DNA from: Sanguinoderma infundibulare | Taxonomy: Eukaryota > Basidiomycota > Agaricomycetes > Polyporales > Polyporaceae | Assembly (NCBI GenBank): GCA_032821775.1 | Contig: JAVLRN010000003.1 | Span: 682,001 to 746,000 of the forward strand | Direction: 5' to 3' | DNA: 64,000 nt | Part shown: piece after piece, positions 32,543-43,754 of the stretch | Layout: every line of letters starts with the position of its first letter | How positions within the stretch are numbered: the first letter of the stretch is position 1 | The notes under the pieces: generated by a model | What the model saw: only the letters and a program-made list of their open reading frames with translations | What the model was told of the DNA's origin: nothing | Databases searched by the model: none | Made by a program: the position numbers and the translations under genes

Positions 32543-33536
32543 ATGTCCTACATTGTGAAGAACATCGGTGTCCTTTCCGGCTCGTCCCCCGGTGGGAAGG
32601 TGAACGGCAAGGACATTGTGTACAACGCTCAGACTCTGGAGACGATGGCGAAGAACCTGCTGACAACGTGTGAGGGTTTTTCGCGGTCCCGTTACCGTTT
32701 TCCAACTCACCCGTCATCTTTGCCGTGACGTTTGCAAGTCTTCGAGGGAGGATCTCCACAGCTCATCGTCGTCAGCGACTCCAAGGTCGACCTCGACGAC
32801 GCCTCATCTCCCTCTCTCTCCGCTACGACATCCTCTTCCCCTCCCCTCAGCGCAGCTCCCTCCCCCTCTCTTCTCACCGCGGCTCCGTCCCGCCCGACCC
32901 TCGCCCGCGCATCGACGACTGCGACCCTTGTAGGCGTCCACTCTGCCTCGTCCGCCCTTCCTCCCGTCCTCAGCACCCACGTGGCAGAGTCGCACCGCGT
33001 ACTCTCCGGCCTCGAGACCACCGACGACCTCGCGCGCCGCCTGCGCGGTCACCTCTCCGCCGACGTCCCGCATCTGGCCGAGGATGGCAACCTCGACCAG
33101 GATGCGGTCTCCATCATCGTCCCTGTCACGATCGAGGTCGTACGAGCACGCTCGGCAAAGAGTCTCGGGAAGCAGAAGGCGGTTCCGCTCAAGTCGGCCA
33201 TGCGACCGCCGCGGAAGCGCTCTCACCTGCGGCACGACGAACTGGTGGGCCGCGTCCAGGCCGAGGATGGCTACCTCGGCCCGGACGGGGAGCCCATGTC
33301 CCCCATCGAACTCGCACTCGCAGAGGCCAAGCGTCGCGTGAAGAGGAAGGCGCGGGGGATGAAGACCGTGACTTGGGCGGCAGAAGTCATCGAGTGGGCA
33401 AGTTGTCTTTGACTTTGATTACCGTGCACGCCGATGCTGACTGGTCGAGTTTGAGCAGGAGATTCGAGCGAATCGGCCTGAGACGGGACTGGAGCGGATG
33501 GAGTGCCACAGGCGGCGGGGATACACGGTGGGCTGA
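32543..33536 (+). CDS. Orphan family X, member X2
   Basis: Exons 32543-32669, 32739-33397 and 33459-33536; 287 aa. Differs from X1 by one deleted codon in the middle (ADVPHLAED against ADVAPHLAKD) and scattered substitutions. The GC-AG intron 33398-33458 is again 61 nt with a GCAAGT donor, and the last exon ends HRRRGYTVG. The open frame is preserved throughout. The same Ser/Thr/Pro-rich middle and basic C-terminal region are present. Function unknown. Confidence 0.6.
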
Positions 33537-33614
33537 GTTGCACGACCTCGGCGGTACGTTGATTGCCTTCTATTGCATCGTTTCTGATCAGCTCATCGTC
33601 CATGTTCGCCTCAC

Positions 33615-33810
33615 AGGGACACGGACGAACATGGGCGCGGATACGGACCTGGACTCGGACGCGGACTTGGACTCGGACTCGGACGCGGATTCGGATACGG
33701 ACATCGGTGCGAAGGAGACGGACGCGGACTCGAATATGGACATGGCGCGATTACGGACGCTGGACTCGAAGACGGACTCGGGCGCGAAGACGGAGACGGA
33801 CGCGGTATCA
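33615..33810 (+). repeat. Hexanucleotide Ser/Asp-type array after X2
   Basis: Short version of the GGACTCGGACGCGGA array; one frame reads LDSDADLDSDSDADSDTD. Confidence 0.8.
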
Positions 33811-34097
33811 TGCGCTGGTCGCATTCTGTCTCAGTCTGCTCAGTAGGACTCGCACTCGCTGAACTTTTTGCTTTTTCAGGCTTGGACTCTGCAAGTTTCG
33901 GGCGATCGCGGGGGAGGCGAACAGTGACGGCCGCCCTGTTCGTCTTTCCTGGTGTTTGCCTGGCGACGTCGGTCCTCAAGACATAGGTACGTATCCCGAG
34001 GGAGGGACTCCAATCCTGGCGCATACCTCTCCGTGGTCCTCGGGACGAGTACCTGCTTGCGAGCAGGGAAACCGAAATGCGCTTTTCATCGTTTGCC

Positions 34098-34120
34098 TCT
34101 CTCTCTCTCTCTCTCTCAGA
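34098..34120 (+). repeat. (CT)n microsatellite
   Basis: About ten CT units ending in CAG, in the flank between X2 and Y2. The equivalent position after X1 has only three or four units. Confidence 0.85.
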
Positions 34121-34432
34121 GGCTGTTATGTCATGCGAACGGCGCCAGTTAATGCCACTGTAGAGTAGGGTGCATAGGATGCACAACATGGCGGGCAGGC
34201 ATGGTGCTCATTGCGCAAAGTTGCAGGCCTTCAGGGGACAAGCGGCTGACAGGGGAGGATACTCATAGACCATACAGATCGAGCCCGGGTGTTGTCGATG
34301 ACAAGCCAGCCGCCCACTCGCGGCTGGCACCCCACCTATCTTGCACTCCTACCACCATCTGCTAGTCAGAACCCCTTTCATACTCATACTCATCGCTGCT
34401 GCGCAGTATCCTCCACCATCTTCATCATCACT

Positions 34433-35165
34433 ATGTCTTGCCCCACCTCCCCAACCCTCCGCGACTCCATCACCTCCCCCGTCCTCCGCCCTGGCGCCTG
34501 GGCCCGCACGCCCTTCGGTACCCCCTTCTTCAAGCTCAAGGTTCGCGCCGTCGATCCCGACTCCCGCTCCCGCTCCAGCGGGTTTGTCAAGCGGCCGATG
34601 AGTGCCCGGATGTGGGAGGAGATTCGCGCCTGGGAGAAGCTCCAGCGGACCGGTGAGCTCCCCGAGAACAGAGCGTATGCGGCCGTACTTCAGAGGAACC
34701 GTCTTCTTGCAGGAAACGACGCTGGCGTCGCTCCTTCGAGTGTCGACGGCACCCCTAGGCTTCGGTTGGATTTGGGCGGGGCTGGCTACCCCAACCACTT
34801 CGAACCTCACCTCGACCGTCCTCAAGACGTGACAAGGACCAGCGGCGAGCGGCCCATCTCGACGACCGGTGCCCCGACTGACGACGATCTCGACCTCCTC
34901 TGGCCCGACACGTACTCGATCGCCTCCGATCCGGACATCGACTACATGCTCGACGGCTTCGTGGTCATCGACATGGCCGACGCGACTGGTTCCGTCTTCT
35001 GGAAAGACACCCGCAGGCGTCGACGCAAGGTCAGCCCTTCTTTCGCGACATTCAAGGACGTTTGTGAACTCACCACGTCGTCAGGTTGCGCGAGCGACAG
35101 GCTCTCCGGGCCGTTGGTCTCGCTTCCTCAGCCTACTTCGCCCTTCAGCGAAGAGGGAGCTGTAG
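34433..35165 (+). CDS. Orphan family Y, member Y2
   Basis: Exons 34433-35029 and 35085-35165 with a 55-nt intron (GTCAGCC...GTCAG); 225 aa. Starts MSCPTSPTLRDSITSPVLRP and ends in KREL. Unspliced, the frame stays open to 35311, because the intron here is one base shorter than in Y1, Y3 and Y4. Removing the intron restores the same C-terminus in Y1, Y2 and Y3, so the spliced model is preferred. Same conserved blocks as the other Y genes; function unknown. Confidence 0.65.
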
Positions 35166-35605
35166 ATACTGGAGGAGCGTTGGCACTTGACGATGCGGGT
35201 AGTGGGATGGCGACCTGCTACTTGCTGAACCAAGTCGTCTTCGGAAGTGGAGGATTTGGACGACTGGTGGATGGACAATTCGGCTTGGCTCGCACCGTAG
35301 TGTTGATCTAGCTTTGCGAACCAGGACCGGACCTTAGTGTATATGCGCTCTCGCTTCGTTGTCCCTGTCATGTAGTCGTCCGTATCCTGTAGTTGTAGTT
35401 AGTCGTCGGCGATGATGCAGGCAGTGGGATGGCGACCTACTACCTGCGGAGCCGATATGGCCTCGGAACTGGAGAATTTGGACGGTTACTGATGCGATTT
35501 GGTGATCTAGTTGCACGGACCTTCGTGTATGTGCTCAAACTTGTTGTTCTTGGCATGTAGTCGTTGTATCCTGTAGCTGTAGTTAGTTCTGAACGGACGT
35601 AGAGC
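35166..35605 (+). repeat. Tandemly duplicated Y 3' sequence
   Basis: Segments with GTGGGATGGCGACCT(G/A)CTAC (near 35204 and 35427) and TATCCTGTAG(T/C)TGTAGTTAG (near 35384 and 35570) recur at about 200-230 bp spacing. The pattern is also present after Y1 and Y3. Confidence 0.7.
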
Positions 35606-36465
35606 AACGCAGTGCAGAGCGCACGATCCTGTATGTCTGCTGTTACGCTGTCAAACGTGCGATCGGGCCAACGCAAATATAAAACAGAATAGATATACCC
35701 GCGTCTCGTCACTGTGACACGCGTCTCATGAATGGCGTGAGTAGCTTCAAGTGTCGCGATTAATTGGTAACCCACTCGCAATATACATTTACACAAAAGC
35801 GCCCTTTCAGGTGTATTCGGCACCCATCGTTGGACATGGCCTTTGCCATTCTCGAACCGCACGTCGGCTATGCGTACAGATCCGGAAGCAATGGAGCACG
35901 ACATCCAGAACAAGCCCTCGCCCCTCGCGCAATCCTGTCATGTACATCAGTCTTTGTCGGTGGCACAGAGACAACCATGCTTACATAGTCAGGGTCAAGA
36001 AAAGGTGTCGATAGGGACTTCATGCACAGTGGATGAAGGCCGAAGGGCTCTACTACGGGACCTCCTGTCGAGTGGGTCACGTGCGTTCGTTCAGGGCAGG
36101 CGCGGCGCTCGGGGACTGTGACCACTTCAAGTGCGTTTGACTCCGGACCTGTGAATTCGCTCAATGACCTGCGCTCGCAATATTGTCCGATCTTACTTTC
36201 TTTTTCTACACTTGTTGTCCATGGAAAAGAATATCTTTTCTCGCATGTGGCTCTCCCGACGGCTCCCTGGCTGGGGTTGCTCCCACCGAGCACTCAGGTT
36301 ACAACGTACCCCCTGTGAGCGGTCTAGGCTGTCCTCCTGCATCACTGCTTGCGCATCGCTCATACGCCTCCGGTCCCTCGTTTTCTGTTTTTAGATGCAT
36401 AAGGGCAGAGGCCTCTCCTAGGCTCTTTGCTGCGCACACCCAGTCCCCGCGCAACGACAACTGAG
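35606..36465. other. Intergenic upstream of carboxypeptidase 1
   Basis: About 860 bp, not similar to the promoter of carboxypeptidase 2. It contains short overlapping frames only. Confidence 0.5.
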
Positions 36466-38681
36466 ATGCTTTGCAAAATCTTCCTCTCGCTCGTCGCGAG
36501 CCTTTCAGCCATGACATCCGTGGACGCGCGCATGGTGTCCAAGGCCGAACTGCGCACGAAACAAGCCGGGGCTGTAACCCGCATCCGCGCGACCACGTCC
36601 CACTCTGCCGTTTCCGGAGTGAAGAACATCACCTTCGCCGACCCCCGAGCATCCGGTACGCATCCTCTCGCCTACCGTAATATTTGCTTCTCACTGAGCA
36701 CTGCTCGCGTCGCCCGACCCATCTTCACAGAGTTCTATGTGGATGGAACGACAATTCCTGACGTCGACTGGGACGTTGGGCCGAGTTGGTCTGGACTTCT
36801 CCCTATCAGCCGCGACCCAAATGAGACCCGCAAGGTAAGCAAGTCTCATGACATTCTGGAAGTTGATTATCGTGGTACCACGCGTTTCATAGCTCTTCTT
36901 CTGGTTCTTCCCGCCCGGACCGCAAGGTTCTATGGATGATATCATCTTCTGGTATGTCGACTTGATTCCACTAACGTCGCGGATTGTCTGACTGTCTTCG
37001 TTTAGGACCAACGGTGGCCCTGGGTGCTCGTCACTCGAAGGCCTTCTTCAGGAGAACGGGGTACGTATTTCTGTTTCGTCGAGCAGGTTGAAGCGAATGC
37101 TGAGATGCATGTGTTTCACACTACCGACTCTTTGCGCAGCCGTTCCAGTGGTCGGTTGGACAGTTACACCCGACTCAGAACGAGTTCAGCTGGACGAACC
37201 TGTCGAGCGTTCTCTATATTGAGCAACCCGTCGGAACCGGCTTCTCCCAGGGCACGTCGAACGTGACGGTCAGTTCCCACAACCATGTGGAGCACGTTCG
37301 TGAGTGCTAATGGAATACGGTATACAGAGCGAGAACGACGTTGCTGCTCAGATCGTTGGCTTCTTCCAGCAGTTCCTTGACGTCTTCTCGGAGCTTCAGG
37401 GCAAGACCCTGTACCTGTCGGGTGAAAGTTATGCGGGGATGTACATTCCATGTGAGTCCAGAGTATATCGCCGTTGAGTACTGCACCTCGCTAACCATCT
37501 TTTGTAGATCTCGCGAACTACATCTACGAGCATCCCAAGGAATTGAATCTCACGCTGAACGGTTTCTGGGTTTCCGACCGTGGGCTGCCTTACCTCTGGT
37601 ACAATTCTTGTATTGACCCAATCTTGTGCAGCCGTACTTGGGTGGGACGTCGTTCAGGGTCAAATACCGGTAGCGGATTTCGTGCACAAATACGAGAGCG
37701 TCTTCTCATTCAAGTATGCCATTGTACTATGGCACCCTTCTTTCCTACCTGACGTCCCCGTTTTGCAGCGAGACGTTCCTTGCACACCTCGACTCCGTCG
37801 CCAAACGCTGCCACTACACCGGCTACGTGAAGAAGCACGTCACCTACCCGCCCAAAGGCCTTCTCCCGCTCCCTGGCAAGAGCGTCGAGACCGACCCCGG
37901 ATGCGATGTCTGGAACATGACCTTTAACGCCGCGCTGCTCGTCAACCCCGCATTCAATGTCTACCGCATCTTCGACACCTGGCCCATCCTCTGGGACGTT
38001 CTCGGCTTCCCCGGTTCGTTTCCCCAGCCAGTGTCCGAACGGTCCCCCATCTACTTCAACCGCAGCGATGTTAAGGCGGCGATCCACGCGCCGATGCACG
38101 TCGACTGGATGGAGTGCGTGGACGACGAACACACGGTCTTTCAGCACGGCGACGCGTCGCTGCCGCCCGCGCTCACGGTGCTGCCGAGCGCGATCGAGAA
38201 GAGCAAGCGGTCGGTGATCGTGCAGGGCCTCGCGGACTTTGTCGTCATCGCGGAGGGGACGAGGATCGTCGTCCAGAACATGACTTGTGAGTGTGCTCTT
38301 CTCTTGTCTTGCCCTATCACGAGGATGTGTGCCACATGTGCGCTGCTTACGCGCCTTCACATCTCATAGGGCACGGCAAGCAAGGTTTCCAGACCCCAAT
38401 AGAGAGCGACAGCTTCGTCGTTGATGGCATGGGTGCTCTGGGGCGTACCCATACCGAACGCGGGCTGACATACTACGAAGTCGCGCTGAGCGGACACATG
38501 TATGTGCATTGATCCATCTGGTGACGAGTTGCTGATGTCAATGTGCGATGTAGGATTCCACAGTTCTCGCCTAGGGTACGCGCTGAACATCTTAAGAGGG
38601 AGATGTCGCTGACGAACTTTTGTCTCCTAGGCTGCGTTCCAGATTATGTCGTACCTGATGGGCTTCCGCGATACCCCGTAG
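36466..38681 (+). CDS. Serine carboxypeptidase (family S10), copy 1
   Basis: Twelve exons: 36466-36655, 36731-36834, 36893-36951, 37006-37060, 37140-37268, 37328-37451, 37508-37579, 37632-37713, 37769-38286, 38370-38499, 38554-38575, 38631-38681; 511 aa. It has a signal peptide (MLCKIFLSLVASLSAMTSVDA), the oxyanion-hole segment NGGPGCSSLEG and the nucleophile motif GESYAGMYIP (Ser213). Asp428 lies in VQGLADFVVI and His487 in ALSGHMIPQF. The full S10 catalytic triad is therefore present. These are secreted acidic exopeptidases that remove C-terminal residues from peptides. Copy 2 is inverted at 46964-49411. Exon 6, which holds the active-site Ser, is almost identical between the copies while other exons are clearly diverged. 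Confidence 0.93.
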
Positions 38682-38907
38682 ACAAAAATATACATGGCTG
38701 ATAGCCATTTTGAGGTGTCCGTGATACGGCTGTAACGAAATATCGTTAGGCCCTGATACCGCCACAGCAGACGGATGTTTGGTATTGACCATCCGTGTAG
38801 GCAGCCCCTGTTTCGTGGCGAACCGGTTTACTAGGAGCGGATGCCCATCCCGACCCCACGCCTCACGCATAAAAGTACACAGCTTAACGCCTTCCAAACG
38901 AATTGTC

Positions 38908-39398
38908 ATGTTCACCAAGACTACCTTCTTCAAGTTCGCCCTCGTGCCCATCGCAGCCGCGACCGTCCTCTCCCAGGTCGTGTCCGCCAGCTCTGTATCT
39001 CTTGAAGTTCAGGACGATATCCCGCCACTGCAGCACAATACGGACTGGCCCAACAAGCCTTTGCCAGACAGCGACTGTGGCTGGGACGTCCCCGACCTTA
39101 CCCATCCGGGTAAGGATACAGTGTTGCACATCAGCGAGGACCTCAGGTATCTTAGTATGTGTTAACCGCATTATAATCCTGCAATGAGATCGTCGCTTAC
39201 GACATCGTCCGCCATGCTCTCAGGGAGAAAAAGGATGACGGCAACCCGGAGTGTCAGCCCGAGCAGCCGAGGGAGGACGATGACGACAATGGCGGGAAGG
39301 ACGGAAAGCCCGAGAACTTCGCACGGGCGATAATCTCCTCGCCACTGCTCCAAACCTCGAACAATAAGCTATTGCTCAGACTCAGGCTCCGTCGATAG
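38908..39398 (+). pseudogene. Decayed or truncated KNH-like secreted protein
   Basis: Starts MFTKTTFFKFALVPIAAATV, closely matching the signal peptide of the KNH-like gene at 24155 (MFSKTNLVKLALVPFSAAVV), followed by NTDWPNKPLPDSDCGWD against NWPNKPGQDCDCDWD. Exon 1 then reads TLHPGKDTVL-like sequence in place of FTQPNKDTVW, with a shift. A possible second exon (from about 39227, KKDDGNPECQPEQPREDDDD) ends at 39398 without the rest of the beta-sandwich. Either a pseudogene or a short diverged secreted peptide. Located 230 bp after carboxypeptidase 1. Confidence 0.6.
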
Positions 39399-40237
39399 CC
39401 GTCCTGATATGAATATGAACAACGAACCGAGTCACACACCGAATACGATGGTCGTGCTCGGGCGCTGCAAGTCTTCCCTTTGTCCCTGCTGTGCGCACCC
39501 GCGCACTCCTTGATACGTCCTCGGGAGACTTTTGGGCTTAACGGGTGAAAGCCCTGATCTCATGTCCGAACTGAAATCGTGAAGTCGGACAGCGGTGGAG
39601 CTCCATCGGGACCCCTCAAATGGGGGTCCACTATTCCTTGTGCTATACTAATGAGCTTGAAGACCATGGAAGTCGGTCAGATGGGAGCTGGCTGTGGCTA
39701 CTTCCAATTAGTGTCGTCACTCTACTACTTATTGCAGCGCAGTGAACCACAGTGTACAAATACACGACATAACTATTTTACGAGGGCACGTTCTGTGGCG
39801 ACATCAAGTCCAAATGCGGCAATTTGCCGATTCGATGACGCGTCGGCGCGACTCGTCACTGACACGTGCAAGGCAGTCACAACATTTCACTGTCTTCGGG
39901 TTTTTCTCGGCGGAAACGGATGGGCCCTGTGCGTTATGTTCATCGATACGCTGCGCTTTTTGCGCGTTGTTAACATGGCATTACTTGTATATATTCGCAA
40001 ACAATTCCATGAGATTGTACATTGCAATGCGGCCCATTCTGGGTGTAGTAATCCATAGCGGTCATTGGAGCAGTGGCTCGGTCAGTAAGACTAGTTAAAT
40101 AAGCAAAGCATAGATCGTAGATGAGAAATGTACAAGCGATCGAAAGAGCAATGAGGGGAATGAGAGAGAGATTGTGGCAAGACACCGACTTGGTAGCAAC
40201 ACTCGGGTTTCGCAGTGCAAAGCAGCCGCACGTTCGT
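39399..40237. other. Intergenic
   Basis: About 840 bp with no recognised gene; short frames only. Confidence 0.5.
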
Positions 40238-42234
40238 CTAGTCGTCCTCCGACTCGAACTCGGACTCCATCCGCTGGTCCTCGAGCCGGTCGTCCTCGAG
40301 CTGGTCTTCCTCAGACCCATCGTCCTCGAGCTGGTCGATCTCCTCGTCGTCCTCGATCGAACCCTCGTCTCCGGACCCGCCCTCGCCCTCACCTGACCCG
40401 CCCTCGTCGTCCATCAGCTCATCTTCCTCCGCAGGATGCATCTCGGCCTCAGTCTCCACCACCTTCCCCTTACCTGGGGCTCCCTTCGTCGCCGTCGCTG
40501 GGTCATTCTCGCGCTCGGGACATCCCCGCTTGTGCGTCGCCTTGCGCCGGTTGTCCGCCCGCTTCCGCACCCCGCACAGCTTGCACACCAGCTTCAGCCC
40601 GAGGTGCACCGTCTCCACGTGCCGCTTCAGCATCTTGTAGTCCGGCGTGTCCGGGTTCTGCGGCTTGCACCCCTGCCAGTGGCAGAACCCCGCGCTCTTC
40701 AGCTCAAAGTGCTTCTTCAGGTGGTCGTACACCTTCTCCGGCGGCACGTCATCCGGGATCCCGTAGTTGCCCCACACCCGCGGCCGCTCCTCCTCCCAGA
40801 TCGGGTTCCACCCCTCCGGCGGCCACTCCTCGTGCTTCTTGCGGTTGTACCGCTTCGCGCGCGGCTTGCGCCCTGGGATGCGCCCCTTGCCGCGCCCCCG
40901 GCCCTTGCCAGAGCCGCCATTCGGGGCGCCGTCCATGTCCTCTACGCGCACCGACGACGACGACGCCTGCGCGTTGCGCTGCTGTGTGCGGTTGTAGAAC
41001 CCGCCGGGACGGTTCCCGCCGTTCATGCTGTTCAGCATGTTGTTCTGCAGCGTACGCCGCCCGTCCGCGCCAGGCGGCAGAATCTTGAACGTCTGCTGGC
41101 GATGCGCGCCGGGAGCGTTCAACGCCGACATGTACAGAGGCTCCATCGGGAAATCGGGTGTCGACGGGTACGCGTTGGGAGGCACGTTTAATGGACGAGG
41201 TATGTTCGGGGGCGGGAATGGGTAGAGAGGCACCAAAGGACCAACAGGCATGCGCGGCGGGAACTGAGGGACAGTCCCAGGAAGTGGGGCCGGGGGTGGC
41301 GCGGCGTTGGCAGGCGGTGACGGCAAGATGGGCAGCCTTGGGATATCTTGAGGGCCGGTTATCGGAGGGGGTATGTCGGTCGCAGGTCGCATCGTTTCCG
41401 CAATGCGCTTGCGGAACTGCCCAGTGATGGTCGGTATGTGCTTGAGCGAGGTCCCTGTGATGCGCGCACAAACCGCGCACGGCGGCCACGTGTGGCACGC
41501 GACGTACGCAATCTGGGGTCCACTGTCCTGCAAACCGTCCTCTTGCGAGACGGCCTCGGCCGTGCGCGCATTTCCGTCGCGCAGCGTTCCACTGCCCGAA
41601 GAGCGCCGGGCTGACGCGTCGCCACTATGGAAAGGTCAGCGAAAGGAAGAACAAAGAACAAAGGGAACGCGGGGCGCGCACCCGACGTCGTCCACGTCCA
41701 TCTTATCAGTGTCGCGCGACCTCCCGCCCGAAGAGGAACTGTTGGGAACCGGCGTCTGGTTCGGTGACCCCACGGGAGTAGTAGCCGGGGAGTCCGTGCC
41801 GACAACGCGGGCAGTTCGCGGAAGCCGACTAGGAAACGAGTTAACCTCAGATTACACGCCCGCGCCACACCGCACTTACCTTGCGTGGCGAGGGCCTTCG
41901 TCTTCAGACATTGCCGAAGCACGGTCATCAGTATCACTCGCCGGGCCGACGGAATTGACGTCCCGCCGACTAGCCACCCGACCGCGGGCTGGCCCAGCAC
42001 GCTGGCGAGCTTCACTGCAGACCACGTTCAGTAACCACCCGCCACATTGAACGGCATCACTTTGTTCGATACTTACGGGGACAGGAGCTGGCGCATCACG
42101 TCAGCGTCGTCCGAGTCTGAAGAGGACCGATTGGCTCTGGGGGCTGCTGCAGGGAGGCCTTTGTCAGCATCAACGCCACCGTTGCGCATCTCTGCAGTGT
42201 GTTTGCTGCGGGAAATGCCTTTTCCGCCACGCAT
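40238..42234 (-). CDS. Nuclear-type protein with paired Cys/His fingers and acidic tail
   Basis: Four exons: 42077-42234, 41880-42014, a third of about 41691-41829, and about 41625-40238 (last). Starts MRGGKGISRSKHTAEMRNGG. The N-terminal part is Ser/Asp-rich, followed by a Pro-rich region (about 41140-41400). A basic patch (KGRGRGKGRIPGRKPRAKRY) could be a nuclear signal. A module PPEKVYDHLKKHFELKSAGFC leads into C-x4-C...H-x4-H (CHWQGC...HVETVH) and C-x2-C...H-x4-C (CKLC...HKRGC). The C-terminal 80 residues are Glu/Asp-rich. The same finger arrangement occurs in the gene at 44969-46119, so the two are paralogues. Probably DNA- or chromatin-associated; inferred only. Confidence 0.7.
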
Positions 42235-43088
42235 GGCGAGTGTTGGATGGGAGAAGGAGGGAGAGAGGGAGAGCCGCCTTGGTGGTTAAGCAGCGCCGTC
42301 TATATATCCTCTCGCACCCGGATCACTCCGATGGGCTGATGGGCACCCAGGCTGCCAAAGGTCTTTGTTAGTCATGGACCCAAGGGATGGGAGGCTGCCC
42401 GAAGCACGAAATGCGCACTCCACGTTGCCAGCGCAAAACACAAAGCAAACGCACCTTGCCGGGCGTCTGCGGTGGTTATCGATGTGTCACGCGCTGGCGT
42501 GGGGATTTATCCGAGGACTCACGCGGAGCGACCTACAGCGGACGATGTAAGTGAGAACAAGAGTGTTCCGAGGGGACGAAGGGAGGAAGGGAAGGTACGA
42601 ACGGCTCGGTGGTGTTGGTTTGTTGGAAAGAACAATTTGGTCACGTTGAGCCTAAGGCCGTTTCCATAAAAGGCAAGTGTGGTAACAACCTCGCCGCTGC
42701 AACGAGGCATCGGAGATAGAATCTTTTTGCACGGCCATCAGTGATGATGACGCGATGTGAGAAGGCGGGGGTTAACGACCGCCTGCCCGTTTGCGGGCTT
42801 GAGCGAGCCCTGAAACATCCCTGCACGGCGTTTTCGTCTCATTGCAACTGCTTCCTTGAAGTTCTGACACGGTACAGCGAGGAGATGGACAGCGGCTAGG
42901 TGGTACAGGAGGGACCGAGCCACAAAAGGTCATATCGAACCCGACCCTTGATTGACCTGACGGCGTCTGCGAAAATAGCCACCAAGGATACTCCCAGACT
43001 CCAACCACCTGTGTTCCTTCCTGATCACGGTGTTTTGACCACCTTGGACGATGATCCTCCCGGCGCTGGCGCCGAGCGGCAGCCCGTC
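42235..43088. other. Intergenic
   Basis: About 850 bp. A TATATAG-type box at about 42300-42307 (minus strand) fits the promoter of the preceding minus-strand gene. No gene seen. Confidence 0.5.
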
Positions 43089-43754
43089 TCAGCGATATCC
43101 CGGGCGTCTCTTCAGTGGTGCTGCGCCGCCGCTTTGCCCCCTTCCCGCCTTGTGCCGCGGGGCGTGGAGCGGGACGTAGTCGTCGTCGCTGGACGAGGGG
43201 CTGCTTTCGTCGTCGGAGAAGGCGTCCATGCCATGGTCCTCATGGTCGCCGCGATCCCGAGCGGCGTCAATCAGATTTCCTTGAACCACCTGGCCGCAGC
43301 CGACGGAGCACGGCCCGAATTCCTGCTCGTTCGTCAGATCGGACAAGTCCGAGACCGATAAACTGCCGTGTTTTGGCTCGGCGCTGGCTCGGTCGCTCGC
43401 CTTGCAGCTCGACGTCGACAATCCCGACTCGCTGCCAGAGTCTGTCGAGTAAGCTCTTCGAGTTCCGTAACCACTGGGCCTAGGGTTGATCGCGTTCCCA
43501 TCCCCAGAAGCGGGGAACTCGTAGCATTGGGTGCAGCGCAGGTATCCGCAAGGAACAAACGTGATCGATAAGTCGTTCTCGGCCTCGGCTGAACCCAGAG
43601 CCAGGTTCGTTGAGGTCATCTCGCTTCTGCTTACGTTATGGAGTCCAGTAGGCCGTCCGACACTCGGCGTATCGGTGTGCGATGGTGTGCGAGGTTCCCC
43701 GGGAACCTCTTGAGGTTGTCGCGGGTCGGTCGTCGCGGGTGGTGGATCGTTCAC
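43089..43754 (-). CDS. Ser-rich hypothetical protein, start uncertain
   Basis: Open frame of 221 codons with a CGQVV/Cys-containing middle (CGYLRCTQCYEF) and a Ser/Asp-rich C-terminal part (DAFSDDESSPSSSDDDYVPL) followed by a basic end (PLKRRPGYR). The frame begins without ATG. The first in-frame ATG is at 43619 (MTSTNLALGS), or an upstream exon joins at a CAG near 43755. I do not recognise a domain. Its position between two related finger genes suggests it belongs to the same cluster, but I see no clear homology. Confidence 0.45.
   Translation of the reverse strand: MNDPPPATTDPRQPQEVPGEPRTPSHTDTPSVGRPTGLHNVSRSEMTSTNLALGSAEAENDLSITFVPCGYLRCTQCYEFPASGDGNAINPRPSGYGTRRAYSTDSGSESGLSTSSCKASDRASAEPKHGSLSVSDLSDLTNEQEFGPCSVGCGQVVQGNLIDAARDRGDHEDHGMDAFSDDESSPSSSDDDYVPLHAPRHKAGRGQSGGAAPLKRRPGYR

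Larger units (their letters stand above)
31966..35605 (+). repeat. X-Y module, copy 2
   Basis: Same order as copy 1: opening block, X2, Ser/Asp array, conserved flank, Y2 and the 3' tandem repeats. It lies exactly between the right end of the left inverted arm and carboxypeptidase 1. Confidence 0.8.

Noticed and set aside
34433..35311. Unspliced 292-aa version of Y2
   Set aside because: Depends on a one-base-shorter intron in this copy. The spliced form agrees with Y1 and Y3.
37710..38360. 216-codon - strand frame opposite carboxypeptidase 1
   Set aside because: Antisense of exon 9; the sense strand carries the S10 active-site residues.
40174..41191. Long + strand frames (304 and 251 codons) opposite the finger gene
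   Set aside because: Arg/Pro/Ala-biased shadow translations of the real minus-strand gene, without motifs.
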